Of a DNA stretch of 39,633 bases, positions 15,970 through 23,926 are shown one piece after another. Made by a program: the position numbers and the translations under genes. Positions within the stretch are counted from its first letter, which is position 1; each line of letters begins with the position of its first letter. This stretch comes from an uncultured Fusicatenibacter sp. GTDB lineage: Bacteria; Bacillota; Clostridia; Lachnospirales; Lachnospiraceae. Location of the stretch: NCBI GenBank assembly GCA_902493585.1, contig CABUPZ010000023.1:1-39633 (forward strand). The letters run 5' to 3'. The notes beneath the pieces were generated by a model. That model was not told the DNA's origin. It saw only the letters and a list, made by a program, of their open reading frames with translations, and ran no database searches.

Positions 15970-16413
15970 TCATTCTCCTTTCGATTTCTTCACAAACCGT
16001 TCCAAAATCCGGTTCATGGTATCTTCCATCTGGGCAATCTCTTCGGGAGTGATTCCCTGAAGCAGTTCTCTGTCCATGGATTCACAGACACAGCGGATCT
16101 GATCGATGATCGGGCTGGCTTTCGGGGTCAGCAAAAGGTGCTGAATCCTCCGGTCGTTCTCATCCGGACGGCAGACCAGCAACTCTTTGCTGCTCAGATT
16201 GTCCACGCTCCGGCAGATCAGTGCTTTGGAAACGTTGAGACAGGTGCAGAGCTGACTGGCGGTGTTGATCGAAGGATTGTTTGAAAGAAAAAACAGAATA
16301 TCCAGTTCGTTGGGAGAAAAGGTTTTCTCCTGAAAACGTCTGGTAAATTCATTGACGTAGACCTTGCGGATCTGAGAGTAGAAATTCAGCATATTCTCTA
16401 CCGTGTTCTTCAA
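15970..16413 (-). CDS. MarR-family repressor of the MATE operon
   Basis: I place the start at TTG 16413, which has AGGAGGT 7 bases upstream; an open frame extends further up to 16509 but crosses the promoter and operator, so it cannot be real coding. The resulting 147 residues are normal for MarR. The winged helix is seen in FSPNELDILFFLSNNPS, ASQLCTCLNVSKALICRSVD and the wing LVCRPDENDRRIQHLLLT. It probably represses itself and the efflux gene, and is released by a ligand that the pump exports. Confidence 0.9.
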   Translation of the reverse strand: MKNTVENMLNFYSQIRKVYVNEFTRRFQEKTFSPNELDILFFLSNNPSINTASQLCTCLNVSKALICRSVDNLSSKELLVCRPDENDRRIQHLLLTPKASPIIDQIRCVCESMDRELLQGITPEEIAQMEDTMNRILERFVKKSKGE

Positions 16414-16440
16414 AGAGGCCACCTCCTTCTGGAAGATATT

Positions 16441-16454
16441 GTTTACTTGTAAAC
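16441..16454. promoter_or_regulatory. Likely MarR operator
   Basis: GTTTAC-TT-GTAAAC is a perfect 6-2-6 inverted repeat placed at about +2 to +15 of the predicted transcript, between the -10 box and the ribosome binding site. Its position would allow repression of the MarR-MATE operon. Confidence 0.7.
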
Positions 16455-16462
16455 TATTACAT

Positions 16463-16491
16463 AGTATAGGAGGATGCATGCGGTTTGTCAA
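16463..16491 (-). promoter_or_regulatory. Promoter of the MarR-MATE operon
   Basis: On the minus strand a perfect TTGACA (16491-16486) and TATACT (16468-16463) are separated by 17 bases. Confidence 0.88.
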
Positions 16492-16517
16492 GGATAATCG
16501 TTCGACCATGAAAAATG

Positions 16518-16546
16518 TTGTGCAAAAAGGGAATCTGTGGTATATA
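16518..16546 (+). promoter_or_regulatory. Possible promoter of the MraY-type gene
   Basis: TTGTGC (16518-16523) and TATATA (16541-16546) are separated by 17 bases. It is divergent from the MarR promoter, with about 25 bases between the two -35 boxes. Confidence 0.5.
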
Positions 16547-16629
16547 TAAGGAAAGAAACCGCGTCAATTCTGCGGTAAATGAACAGAAGAGGAAAAGGAG
16601 AACTGCCCAATGGCAGGAAGAAAAAGCTT

Positions 16630-17583
16630 ATGTATGGTATTTTGAATGACTTTATGACAACCAATCAAATAGGAATGCTGGGAATCCTTGTGACATTCCT
16701 GATCACGTTTCTTGCGCTGCGGTTTCCGCTGCCGTTTCTGCCCCGGGATCAGGGCAGGGCGTTTGCTGTGAATGGTGCGCTTTCCCGTGGAAAAACAAGG
16801 GGTGTCGGGCTGTTGTTTGTGATCTGTTTTCTGATCGGTGTCGTGCTCTTTGTTCCGGTGGATACGGAGATGATCGTCTACGGGATCCTGCTGGTCTGCA
16901 TGATGCTCAGCGGGTATCTGGATGACGCGTCGGACAAACCCTGGAATGAATACAAAAAGGGACTGATCGATCTGGCCATCTCCATCGTGACCGTGGTGAC
17001 ATTCCTGAATTATAACTCTTCCACGATCTATTTCGGTTCCATGGAAGTGGAGATTCCGAAGATCGTGTACGGAATTCTCGGAATCATCTTGATCTGGGTT
17101 TCTGTCAATGTAACCAACTGTTCCGATGGAGTGGACGGTCTGTGCGCCAGCCTCTGCATCGTGGTACTGGTAGCGTTCAATGTGATCTTCCCGGAGACGC
17201 TGGGAAAATACGCAGTGGCAGATTTCCTGTTTGCGGCGGTACTGCTGGCTTATCTGTATTTCAATTCTTCGCCGAGCAGTATGCTGATGGGGGATGCGGG
17301 TTCCAGAGCCCTTGGTTTTTACATAGCAATTATCGCAATGAAGTCCCAGCATCCTTTTATTTATCTGCTGGTGGCGGCAGTACTGATCATTGACGGAGGT
17401 CTTGGACTGATCAAGGTCTTCCTGCTCAGATTTTTGAAGATCGCGATTTTGAAAAATACAAGAACACCGATCCATGACCATATGAGAAAAAATAAAGGAT
17501 GGTCAGACACCCAGGTGGTGGCAAGATTTGTGATCCTGCAGGTGATGGCGGCATCCATGGCGTATCTGATCGTTCAGATATAG
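16630..17583 (+). CDS. mraY: MraY-type phospho-N-acetylmuramoyl-pentapeptide transferase
   Basis: A membrane protein of 317 residues (if ATG 16630, with AGGAAG upstream, is the start; ATG 16579 is in frame but has no site). It has about ten membrane segments and the catalytic motifs of MraY: LDDASDK (Asp pair and Lys), NCSDGVDGL, MGDAGSRALG and the late loop PIHDHMRKNKGWSD. It links phospho-MurNAc-pentapeptide to undecaprenyl phosphate, making lipid I. The usual HHH of the late loop reads HDH here. It is not in a murein gene cluster, so it may be a main copy outside the dcw cluster or a paralogue for another polyprenyl-linked glycan. Confidence 0.85.
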   Translation: MYGILNDFMTTNQIGMLGILVTFLITFLALRFPLPFLPRDQGRAFAVNGALSRGKTRGVGLLFVICFLIGVVLFVPVDTEMIVYGILLVCMMLSGYLDDASDKPWNEYKKGLIDLAISIVTVVTFLNYNSSTIYFGSMEVEIPKIVYGILGIILIWVSVNVTNCSDGVDGLCASLCIVVLVAFNVIFPETLGKYAVADFLFAAVLLAYLYFNSSPSSMLMGDAGSRALGFYIAIIAMKSQHPFIYLLVAAVLIIDGGLGLIKVFLLRFLKIAILKNTRTPIHDHMRKNKGWSDTQVVARFVILQVMAASMAYLIVQI

Positions 17584-17606
17584 GATAAGCGCCGGAAAGA
17601 GGAGTT

Positions 17607-17792
17607 ATGGCAGATACGAAAGAGATGGTGCCAGAAGCGTGCAGGGCGGTCACGCAGCGGCTTGGAATGAAATACCAGTATACCCATGAAGAAAAGTGAC
17701 AGCCTAAAAATATTATGGTAAAGTTCCGGATGTATCAGAGGAACCTGAATGGGCAGGAGATTCCCGTATACAGAAAGTACTGGGATCTCTGA
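17607..17792 (+). pseudogene. Small reading frame interrupted by an in-frame TGA
   Basis: ATG 17607 has a good site (AAAGAGGAG, 17597-17605) and lies 23 bases after the MraY-type gene. The frame reads 30 codons to TGA 17697-17699 (ending YTHEEK) and then continues open in the same frame for another 30 codons (QPKNIMVKFRMYQRNLNGQE and on) to TGA 17790-17792. Both halves look like ordinary protein. A single change of TGG to TGA would explain it. A 30-residue product from the first half is also possible. I see no selenocysteine hairpin just after the TGA. Function unknown. Confidence 0.4.
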
Positions 17793-17825
17793 CCAACACA
17801 TTATATAGAAACAGAGGTATGACAG

Positions 17826-18182
17826 ATGATGGGAGTGCTGCAGGAGATCCTGCATCTTATTGTGGAGTTTGCAATCCTTATTTTTGAATATATTGGTGTG
17901 GGAGTGATCCTGTGTGCCGGAATCCGGGGAATTCTAAATTATATCAGACGAAACCCGAGCACCCGGCTGGATCTCGCCAAAGGACTTGCCATGGGGCTGG
18001 AGTTTAAACTTGGCAGCGAGATCCTCCGTACCGTTGAAGTGCGGGAAATGGAGGAACTGCTGTTTGTAGGCGGAATCATTGCGCTTCGTGCGGTTCTCAC
18101 GATTTTGATCCACTGGGAAATTAAAAACGAAGAGATGCAGAATCAGAAAGAAGGTGATCCCCATGTACAACCCCCAACTTGA
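17826..18182 (+). CDS. DUF1622-type membrane protein
   Basis: The 118-residue protein has two to three membrane segments and the pattern of DUF1622 (VEFAILIFEYIGVGVIL, then a charged loop with RLDLAKGLAMGLEFKLGSEI and a final helix FVGGIIALRAVLTILIHWEI). Members are of unknown function. AGAGG lies before ATG 17826. Its end overlaps the LysR gene start by 20 bases, which suggests coupled translation. The C-terminal end (HVQPPT) is made of bases that also carry the LysR ribosome binding site. Confidence 0.85.
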   Translation: MMGVLQEILHLIVEFAILIFEYIGVGVILCAGIRGILNYIRRNPSTRLDLAKGLAMGLEFKLGSEILRTVEVREMEELLFVGGIIALRAVLTILIHWEIKNEEMQNQKEGDPHVQPPT

Positions 18183-19056
18183 CACCTTTCTGTATGTGGC
18201 AGAAGCCGGAAGCTTCAATAAAGCAGCTGAAAAACTGTACATTTCTCCTCCGGCAGTCATCAAACAGATCAATCTGCTGGAGGAAAATCTGGGTCTGCAG
18301 CTCTTTGTCCGCACCCATCGCGGCCTGGTACTGACAAAAGCCGGGCAGTCGCTGTATCAGGATACCAAATATATCATTCAATACTGTAAAGACTCTGTGA
18401 CGCGCGCAAAAAATGCGATGCAGGAGACGGCGAATGTGATCCGGATCGGGACGTCTCCGATGACGCCGGCGCAGGTGCTGGTGGATCTGTGGCCCAAGCT
18501 GCAGCCTTACTGTCCGAACATTAAGTTTCAGCTGATCCCTTTCGACAATACCCCGGAAAATGCCAGGGAGATTCTTGGCAATCTGGGACAGAACATTGAT
18601 GTGGTCGCCGGAATTTTTGATGAGACGATGCTGAACCTCCGTCAGTGCAAAGGTCTGGAGATTTCCAGGGAGCCGATCTGCTGTGCGGTTTCCGTCCATC
18701 ACCGCCTGGCGCAGAAAAACAGTCTGACGGTGCAGGATCTGCATGGAGAAAATCTGATGCTCATGCGCAGGGACTGGAGCCATTATGTGGATCTTCTGCG
18801 GGATGATCTGTGGAAAAATCATCCCCAGATACATATTGTGGATTTTGATTTTTATGATGTGGCTGCGTTCAATCAGTGTGAGAACAACAATTGTGTATTG
18901 ATGGCAGTGGAAAACTGGAGATATGTGCATCCGCTGCTGAAAATCCTTCCGGTGGACTGGGGATATACGATTCCTTTTGGACTGCTGCATTCTCCCAATC
19001 CATCTTTTGCTGTAGCGGAATTTCTCCGCGCAGTGGAAAAGGCAGTAAAACAGTGA
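18163..19056 (+). CDS. LysR-family transcriptional regulator
   Basis: This 297-residue protein has the N-terminal winged helix (TFLYVAEAGSFNKAAEKLYI, then SPPAVIKQINLLEENLGLQL) and the two-lobe effector domain from about residue 90. ATG 18163 has AAGGTG at a good distance; a GTG at 18154 is part of that site. The effector domain has the IRIGTSP start usual for the family. A terminator follows, after which the redox genes begin; LysR proteins often control such neighbours, so it is a fair candidate for their activator. Direct evidence for that is lacking. Confidence 0.93.
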   Translation: MYNPQLDTFLYVAEAGSFNKAAEKLYISPPAVIKQINLLEENLGLQLFVRTHRGLVLTKAGQSLYQDTKYIIQYCKDSVTRAKNAMQETANVIRIGTSPMTPAQVLVDLWPKLQPYCPNIKFQLIPFDNTPENAREILGNLGQNIDVVAGIFDETMLNLRQCKGLEISREPICCAVSVHHRLAQKNSLTVQDLHGENLMLMRRDWSHYVDLLRDDLWKNHPQIHIVDFDFYDVAAFNQCENNNCVLMAVENWRYVHPLLKILPVDWGYTIPFGLLHSPNPSFAVAEFLRAVEKAVKQ

Positions 19057-19109
19057 ATGGTCAATAACCTGCCACTGTTAACCCCCAGGTATAAGCAACA
19101 TAACGAAAC

Positions 19110-19138
19110 GAGACTTCTTCGGAAGTCTCTTTTTTTTT
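19110..19138 (+). terminator. Terminator after the LysR gene
   Basis: GAGACTTC and GAAGTCTC pair around a TTCG tetraloop and are followed by nine T. The T tract runs into TATAAT at 19138-19143, so a promoter for the next gene may start here, although the -35 region (TTCTTC at 19115-19120) is poor. Confidence 0.93.
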
Positions 19139-19173
19139 ATAATGGAACCAGAAAGAAAAGGAGGAGAAAAGAT

Positions 19174-20286
19174 ATGAAGAATACGGTTGTAATCGTTCAG
19201 CCGGCGGAACGGTTACGTACGGTTTTCATGGCTGTGCTTTTTTGCCTGATCCTCTGTCTTGCCGGCTGCGGTACAGAACGGGAAAATGAAACGAACGAAC
19301 ATGCGGAAACATCGGAAAGCGCCCGTGTGGAAACGGAGGAGAGTTCCGGGCAGGAAAGGGAAAATTCCGCATCAGAAACAGAAGGAGAAAGCCCTGTGCA
19401 GGAAAATAAGAACACAACAGAATGGTTTACGGAGGACACAAAAATTTCAGAGGTGATCGGCGATCCGGCGTTCGGATCTTATGGCAGGCTGATCTTTCCG
19501 GTGGACAGCTGGTATTACAGCGGCGACACGCTGGGAGATCTTCAGCTGACCTGGTACAACAATATAGATCCGGTGAAAACCGTGGAGATCGCCAATTATC
19601 TGAAAGAGCATGCGGAGGCTGGAGACACCGTTTTTTATGACATTTACACAGAAGAAGAAAAAGCGGCTGACCCGGAAAAGGAAGATACCGGTCTGTTCTT
19701 TTTCAAAGGAGAACCGGGAGAAAAATTTGCGGTATGCAATGCGGGCGGAGGATTTGCATATGTGGGAGCCATGCAGGACAGTTTTCCCCACGCGCTGGAA
19801 TTGTCCAAGCGGGGATATAACGCGTTTGCCCTGATCTATCGGCCGGGCGCCCAGACAGCCTGCGAAGATCTGGCAAGAGCCATAAGCTTTATTTTTGAAC
19901 ATGCCGATGAACTGGAAGTGGATACCGACTGTTATTCTGTCTGGGGCGGATCTGCCGGCGGTAGGATGGCGGCGTGGATGGGATCGTACGGACCGGCAGC
20001 TTTCGGAGGCGGTGCTCTGCCGCGGCCCGGAACGGTCGTGATGCAGTATACCGGACATTCCGAGTATACACAGAATGATCCGCCGACGTTTGCCTGTGTA
20101 GGGGAAAGCGACGGGATTGCCAGCTGGCGTACGATGCAGCGCAGACTTGAGGTGCTGGAGTCCATGGGAATTCCTACGGAATTTCATCATTATCCCGGAT
20201 TGCGGCACGGATTCGGGATTGGAACCGGCACTGTGGCGGAGGGATGGCTGGACCAGGCGGTGGAGTTCTGGGAGGCGCAGATGTGA
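19174..20286 (+). CDS. Lipoprotein of the alpha/beta-hydrolase fold (esterase-like)
   Basis: ATG 19174 has AAAGGAGGAG upstream. A signal peptide ends at the lipobox LCLAGC (Cys32), followed by a linker rich in Glu, Ser and Thr up to about residue 90. The hydrolase part shows the nucleophile elbow WGGSAGG (Ser260), an oxyanion-like NAGGGFAYVG and the late catalytic HisGly in LRHGFG (His345), the plan of BD-FAE-like and acetyl-xylan esterases. It should sit on the outer face of the membrane and split esters. Copy D of the 28-base repeat lies within the coding sequence and encodes residues 6-14, ahead of the hydrophobic core; an in-frame ATG at 19228 after the repeat has no ribosome binding site. 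Confidence 0.88.
   Translation: MKNTVVIVQPAERLRTVFMAVLFCLILCLAGCGTERENETNEHAETSESARVETEESSGQERENSASETEGESPVQENKNTTEWFTEDTKISEVIGDPAFGSYGRLIFPVDSWYYSGDTLGDLQLTWYNNIDPVKTVEIANYLKEHAEAGDTVFYDIYTEEEKAADPEKEDTGLFFFKGEPGEKFAVCNAGGGFAYVGAMQDSFPHALELSKRGYNAFALIYRPGAQTACEDLARAISFIFEHADELEVDTDCYSVWGGSAGGRMAAWMGSYGPAAFGGGALPRPGTVVMQYTGHSEYTQNDPPTFACVGESDGIASWRTMQRRLEVLESMGIPTEFHHYPGLRHGFGIGTGTVAEGWLDQAVEFWEAQM
19189..19216. repeat. 28-base palindromic repeat, copy D, inside a coding sequence
   Basis: GTAATCGTTC (19189-19198) and GAACGGTTAC (19207-19216) pair over 10 bp with one G-T. It lies 15 bases after the ATG of the hydrolase gene and keeps the frame open. Confidence 0.82.
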
Positions 20287-20360
20287 GAGACGTTCTGCCA
20301 GCGGGATGGCTGCGCCGGATGGAAGAAGCGTAGCATAACAACAAAGGAAGGAAGTATTTT

Positions 20361-21527
20361 ATGAATAACTTTATCTTTCAAAATGACACAAAGGTTTACT
20401 TTGGAAGAGGATGTGTCAAAGAGTATCTTCGCTGCCTGGTGAAACCTTATACGACCGTGATGGTGGCATACGGAAGAGGTTCTGTCAAACGCAACGGTGT
20501 GTATGAGGAAGTTGTCGGAATCCTGTGGGATGCCGGAAAAGAGATCGTGGAATTTTCCGATATCATGCCGAACCCCACCTATGCCAAAGTGCAGGAGGGA
20601 GCAAGGCTGGTCAGGGAAAACAACGTGGAGATGATCCTCGGGATTGGTGGCGGCTCAGTGATGGACTGCGGTAAGGCGGTATCTCTTGCGGCGCGGTACG
20701 AGGGCGATATCTGGGAAGATTTCTGGATGCATCCGGGAGTGATCGAGGTGGAACCTGTCCCGCTGGGGGTGATTGTCACCGTGGCGGGCACCGGCAGTGA
20801 ATGCAATGGCGGCGCAGTGATCACCCATGAGGATAAGAAGATAAAAACCGGCAGGGATTACCCGAAGCTCAATCCGAAATTTGCATTGATGGATCCGGTT
20901 TACACGTACAGTGTACCGGTAAAACAGATGGTATCCGGCGGATTCGATATCCTGAGCCATATGATGGAGACGTATTTCAGCGAGCCTGACGAGGACAATG
21001 TATCCGATGACATCATGGAGGCGCTGATGAAGAGCGTGATCCGAAATCTGCGGGCAGCCATCCAAAATCCTGAGAATTACACGGCGCGCAGCAATCTGCT
21101 GTGGGATTCCACCATGGGAGAAAACCGTATCATCAAGCTGGGAAAGAAAGGGGACTTCCAGTGCCACAATATGGAGCATCAGCTGGGAGCCTATACCGAC
21201 TGCAATCACGGATTTGGCCTTGCAGTGCTGCAGCCCGTTTATTACCGTCATATTTATAAAGACGGGCTGTCAAAGTTTGCGCGATTTGCAGAGAATGTCT
21301 GGGAAATCCCCCGTGACGGCAGAAGCGACGAGGCGCTGGCGCTGGCGGGACTGGATGCTCTGGAAGATTTTATCAGAGAGATTGGCCTGCCCACGACCCT
21401 TAGGGAGCTGGGCATTGCTGATAAAGCCATGCTGAAAGAGATTGCCGGTTCCTGCGGCATTTCAGAGGGCAGCTACAGAAGGATGACGCATCAAGAGATT
21501 CAGGAGATCTTCAATGAGTGTTTTTGA
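20361..21527 (+). CDS. Iron-type alcohol dehydrogenase (YqhD/BDH-like)
   Basis: The 388-residue length and motifs fit group III metal-dependent dehydrogenases. NADP(H) binding is shown by GIGGGSVMDCGKAV. Metal ligands are Asp196 and His200 (GGFDILSHMMETY), His273 (NMEHQLGA) and His283 (CNHGFGLAVL). Close relatives reduce aldehydes, including butanal and toxic short-chain aldehydes, with NADPH. The AGTGSE motif is present. AAAGGAAGG precedes ATG 20361. It opens the redox gene group and is followed by the decayed flavodoxin. Confidence 0.95.
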   Translation: MNNFIFQNDTKVYFGRGCVKEYLRCLVKPYTTVMVAYGRGSVKRNGVYEEVVGILWDAGKEIVEFSDIMPNPTYAKVQEGARLVRENNVEMILGIGGGSVMDCGKAVSLAARYEGDIWEDFWMHPGVIEVEPVPLGVIVTVAGTGSECNGGAVITHEDKKIKTGRDYPKLNPKFALMDPVYTYSVPVKQMVSGGFDILSHMMETYFSEPDEDNVSDDIMEALMKSVIRNLRAAIQNPENYTARSNLLWDSTMGENRIIKLGKKGDFQCHNMEHQLGAYTDCNHGFGLAVLQPVYYRHIYKDGLSKFARFAENVWEIPRDGRSDEALALAGLDALEDFIREIGLPTTLRELGIADKAMLKEIAGSCGISEGSYRRMTHQEIQEIFNECF

Positions 21528-21545
21528 GCGAAAGGAGAAGTTTTT

Positions 21546-21879
21546 ATGAAAGCAAAAAAATTAGCCGCATGGTGTATGGGGTTGGTTCTCACCTTCTGTC
21601 TTGCCGCATGCAGCGGGGGAAATTCCTCGGCTTCCACGGAGGAGGGAAACGCATCAGATGTTTCTGCTGCTTCGGCATCGGTATCGGCACAGAGTTCCGG
21701 GGAAGATGCTTTACAGTCAGCTTCGGTGCAGGCAGAGTCTGAGCAGTCACAGGCAGAATCTGCGCAGCCGGCGGCGATCTGTTTGAACTGGAACCGGAGA
21801 CTGGCAGGAAGGTATGAGGTTTTCTTCCAGTGTCAGCCAGGAAGATGTGCAGAGCTGGATCGACAGTTTGAACCTGTAA
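21546..21879 (+). pseudogene. Lipoprotein flavodoxin, decayed by internal deletions
   Basis: ATG 21546 has AAAGGAG and opens a lipoprotein signal peptide (FCLAACSGG, Cys22) and a Ser/Ala/Glu-rich linker. Within the next 120 bases, parts of a flavodoxin are visible in three frames: the first frame ends its recognisable part at AESAQPA; a second frame reads AGGDLFELEPETG, which corresponds to GGDLFSIRT of the intact flavodoxin at 26286; a third frame reads SVSQEDVQSWIDSLNL before TAA 21877-21879, like a flavodoxin C-terminus. At least two deletions have removed most of the FMN-binding domain. The open first frame runs on to 21920 but that part is nonsense. Confidence 0.75.
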
Positions 21880-21956
21880 GCAGTGATGGAAAGGAGAGAG
21901 ATTCAGATCCAGGCATATGATAACCTTTGGGTTTTTACTGACAAACCAATGGAAAC

Positions 21957-21985
21957 TTCTGCTTTATAACAGCCGGAGGTATAAT
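21957..21985 (+). promoter_or_regulatory. Likely activator-dependent promoter of the aldo/keto reductase genes
   Basis: A perfect TATAAT at 21980-21985 lies 27 bases before ATG 22012. The -35 region TTCTGC (21957-21962) is poor. TTATA at 21964-21968 and TATAA at 21980-21984 form a 5-11-5 inverted repeat across the spacer. A good -10 with a poor -35 suggests that an activator, perhaps LysR, is needed. Confidence 0.45.
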
Positions 21986-22011
21986 AAAACCATAAGGAGA
22001 GTGAAAGTAAG

Positions 22012-23019
22012 ATGCAGATAAGAACATTGGGAAAAGATTTAAGAGTTTCCGCTGTAGGGCTTGGATGTATGGGATTCTCTCACGCATACGGAGCTCCCAC
22101 GGAAGAAAAGGAAGCAATCCGCCGGATCCGTCAGGCGGCGGAAATGGGCTACACATTTTTTGACACGGCGGAGGTGTACGGAACTCCGGAAGATCCCCAT
22201 ATCAATGAGCAGCTGGTGGGCGAAGCCCTGGCTCCGATGAGAAATCAGGTGGTCATCGCGACCAAGTTTGGCATGCGGTTCGATTTTGAAAGCGGTAAGG
22301 TGCCGCTTCCGCTGATCCCGGATTCCAGACCGGAAACTATCCGTCAGTCGGTGGAGGGGTCTCTGAAACGCTTAAAAACGGATCACATCGATCTGTATTT
22401 CCAGCACCGGATCGATCCGCAGGTTTCCCCGGAAGAAGTTGCAGAGGTCATGAAGGAATTGATCCGGGAAGGGAAGATCACCCACTGGGGAATTTCAGAA
22501 ACAAATGAGGAATATCTGCGGCGTGCCCATGCCGTCTGCCCGGTGACAGCGGTACAGAACCGCTATTCCATGATGGCACGGCATTATGAGTCTCTGTTTC
22601 CGGTATTGGAGGAACTGAACGTGGGTCTGGTGGCATTTTCACCGATGGCCAACGGATTCCTGACCGGAAAATATGGAAAAGGAGAAGCGTTCGATCCGAA
22701 AAATGATTATCGCGCTTCGATGCCTCAGTTTACCGATGAGGCGGTAGATCAGAACCAGGAGCTGCTGGAGCTGCTTCAAAGCATGGCGGAACAGAAAAAA
22801 GCCACCCCGGCACAGATTTCTCTCGCCTGGATGCTCTGCAAGAAGCCGTGGATTGTGCCGATTCCAGGCACCCGAAAACCGGAGCGCATGAAAGAAAATG
22901 CAGAAGCAGCCGACATTGCTCTTTCCGCGAAAGAGGTACAGGCTCTGGATCATGCGCTGGACGGCATGGAAATGTCAGAAGTGTTCGGAGGCACAAAGCT
23001 GTCCGGACAGAAGAAATAA
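22012..23019 (+). CDS. Aldo/keto reductase 1 (335 residues, AKR11/13-like)
   Basis: The barrel enzyme reduces carbonyl groups with NADPH. The catalytic residues are in FFDTAEVYG (Asp, Tyr), ATKFGM (Lys) and LYFQHRID (His). The start RTLGKDLRVSAVGLGCMGFS and the late IPGTRKPERMKENAEA (cofactor binding) fit the larger, YajO/YghZ-like group. ATG 22012 follows AAGGAGAG. It is the first of three aldo/keto reductases of this region but belongs to a different subgroup than the other two. Likely first gene of the operon 22012-26199. Confidence 0.94.
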   Translation: MQIRTLGKDLRVSAVGLGCMGFSHAYGAPTEEKEAIRRIRQAAEMGYTFFDTAEVYGTPEDPHINEQLVGEALAPMRNQVVIATKFGMRFDFESGKVPLPLIPDSRPETIRQSVEGSLKRLKTDHIDLYFQHRIDPQVSPEEVAEVMKELIREGKITHWGISETNEEYLRRAHAVCPVTAVQNRYSMMARHYESLFPVLEELNVGLVAFSPMANGFLTGKYGKGEAFDPKNDYRASMPQFTDEAVDQNQELLELLQSMAEQKKATPAQISLAWMLCKKPWIVPIPGTRKPERMKENAEAADIALSAKEVQALDHALDGMEMSEVFGGTKLSGQKK

Positions 23020-23039
23020 AATAGAAAGGATGTTGTCGT

Positions 23040-23885
23040 ATGGAGTATGTAATATTAAACAATGGAGTAAAAATGCCTATGGCAGGTATCGGAACCTTTT
23101 TACTGTCACCGGATGAGGCAGAGGCATCGGTACTCAGTGCCCTGGAGAACGGTTACCGCCTGATCGATACGGCAAATGCTTATGTTAATGAAAAAGCGGT
23201 GGGACGTGCGATGAAAAAATCCGGAGTGCCAAGAGAAGAAATTTTTCTGGAGACCAAACTGTGGCCGGCATTTTATGAGCAGGAGGACGCAGTGGAGAAG
23301 ACACTGGAGCGCCTGGATACCGACTATATCGACCTGCTTCTGATTCACCAGCCGGCAGGAAATTACATCGCAGGCTACCGTCAGATGGAAAAAGCTTACA
23401 AAGAAGGAAAAGTGAAAGCCATCGGACTGTCCAATTTCAGCGAGAAAATGATCCGTGAGATCCTGGAGATCTGTGAGGTGAAACCGGCAATTCTTCAGAC
23501 AGAGGTACATCCTTATTCTCAGGAGAAGCAGCTGAAAGAATTCCTGGAGCGGGAGGGAATGGTCATTCAGGCATGGTATCCGCTGGGACACGGAGACAAA
23601 GCACTGATCCAGGAGCCGGTATTCACAGAGCTGGCAGAAAAATATCATAAGAGCAACGCACAGATCATTCTGCGCTGGCATATCCAGAGCGGAAACATCG
23701 TGATCCCTGGCTCCAAAAATCCGGATCATATCAAGGATAATTTTGATCTGTTTGACTTCACACTTACGGATGAGGAAATGGACAGGATCGCTGCGATGGA
23801 TCAGCAGAAACGTTACTATGTGAGCACACCGGAGCTGCTTCAGAAGTATGCCCAGATGGTGCCGCCGGTCGATGAACAGAAATAA
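23040..23885 (+). CDS. Aldo/keto reductase 2 (281 residues, DkgA-like)
   Basis: The protein begins EYVILNNGVKMPMAGIGTF and has the tetrad in LIDTANAYVNEKAVG (Asp, Tyr), LETKLW (Lys) and LLLIHQPAG (His). The cofactor end is VIPGSKNPDHIKDNFDLFDF. This is the AKR5-type group (2,5-diketogluconate or methylglyoxal reductases and others). It starts 20 bases after the previous gene, with AAAGGA before ATG 23040. It is similar to reductase 3 at 25345 and the two probably arose by duplication. Confidence 0.94.
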   Translation: MEYVILNNGVKMPMAGIGTFLLSPDEAEASVLSALENGYRLIDTANAYVNEKAVGRAMKKSGVPREEIFLETKLWPAFYEQEDAVEKTLERLDTDYIDLLLIHQPAGNYIAGYRQMEKAYKEGKVKAIGLSNFSEKMIREILEICEVKPAILQTEVHPYSQEKQLKEFLEREGMVIQAWYPLGHGDKALIQEPVFTELAEKYHKSNAQIILRWHIQSGNIVIPGSKNPDHIKDNFDLFDFTLTDEEMDRIAAMDQQKRYYVSTPELLQKYAQMVPPVDEQK

Positions 23886-23926
23886 TAGAGGAATAGAAAG
23901 AAAGCAGAAATAAGGAGTGGAAAAAA

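Noticed and set aside
17697..17740. Selenocysteine insertion at the TGA of the small frame
   Set aside because: I see no stable hairpin right after the TGA, no neighbouring cysteine motif and no selenium genes in the window.
21964..21984. TTATA-N11-TATAA as a LysR box
   Set aside because: The inner bases do not give the T-N11-A form and AT-rich promoters yield such repeats by chance, so it is only mentioned with the promoter.
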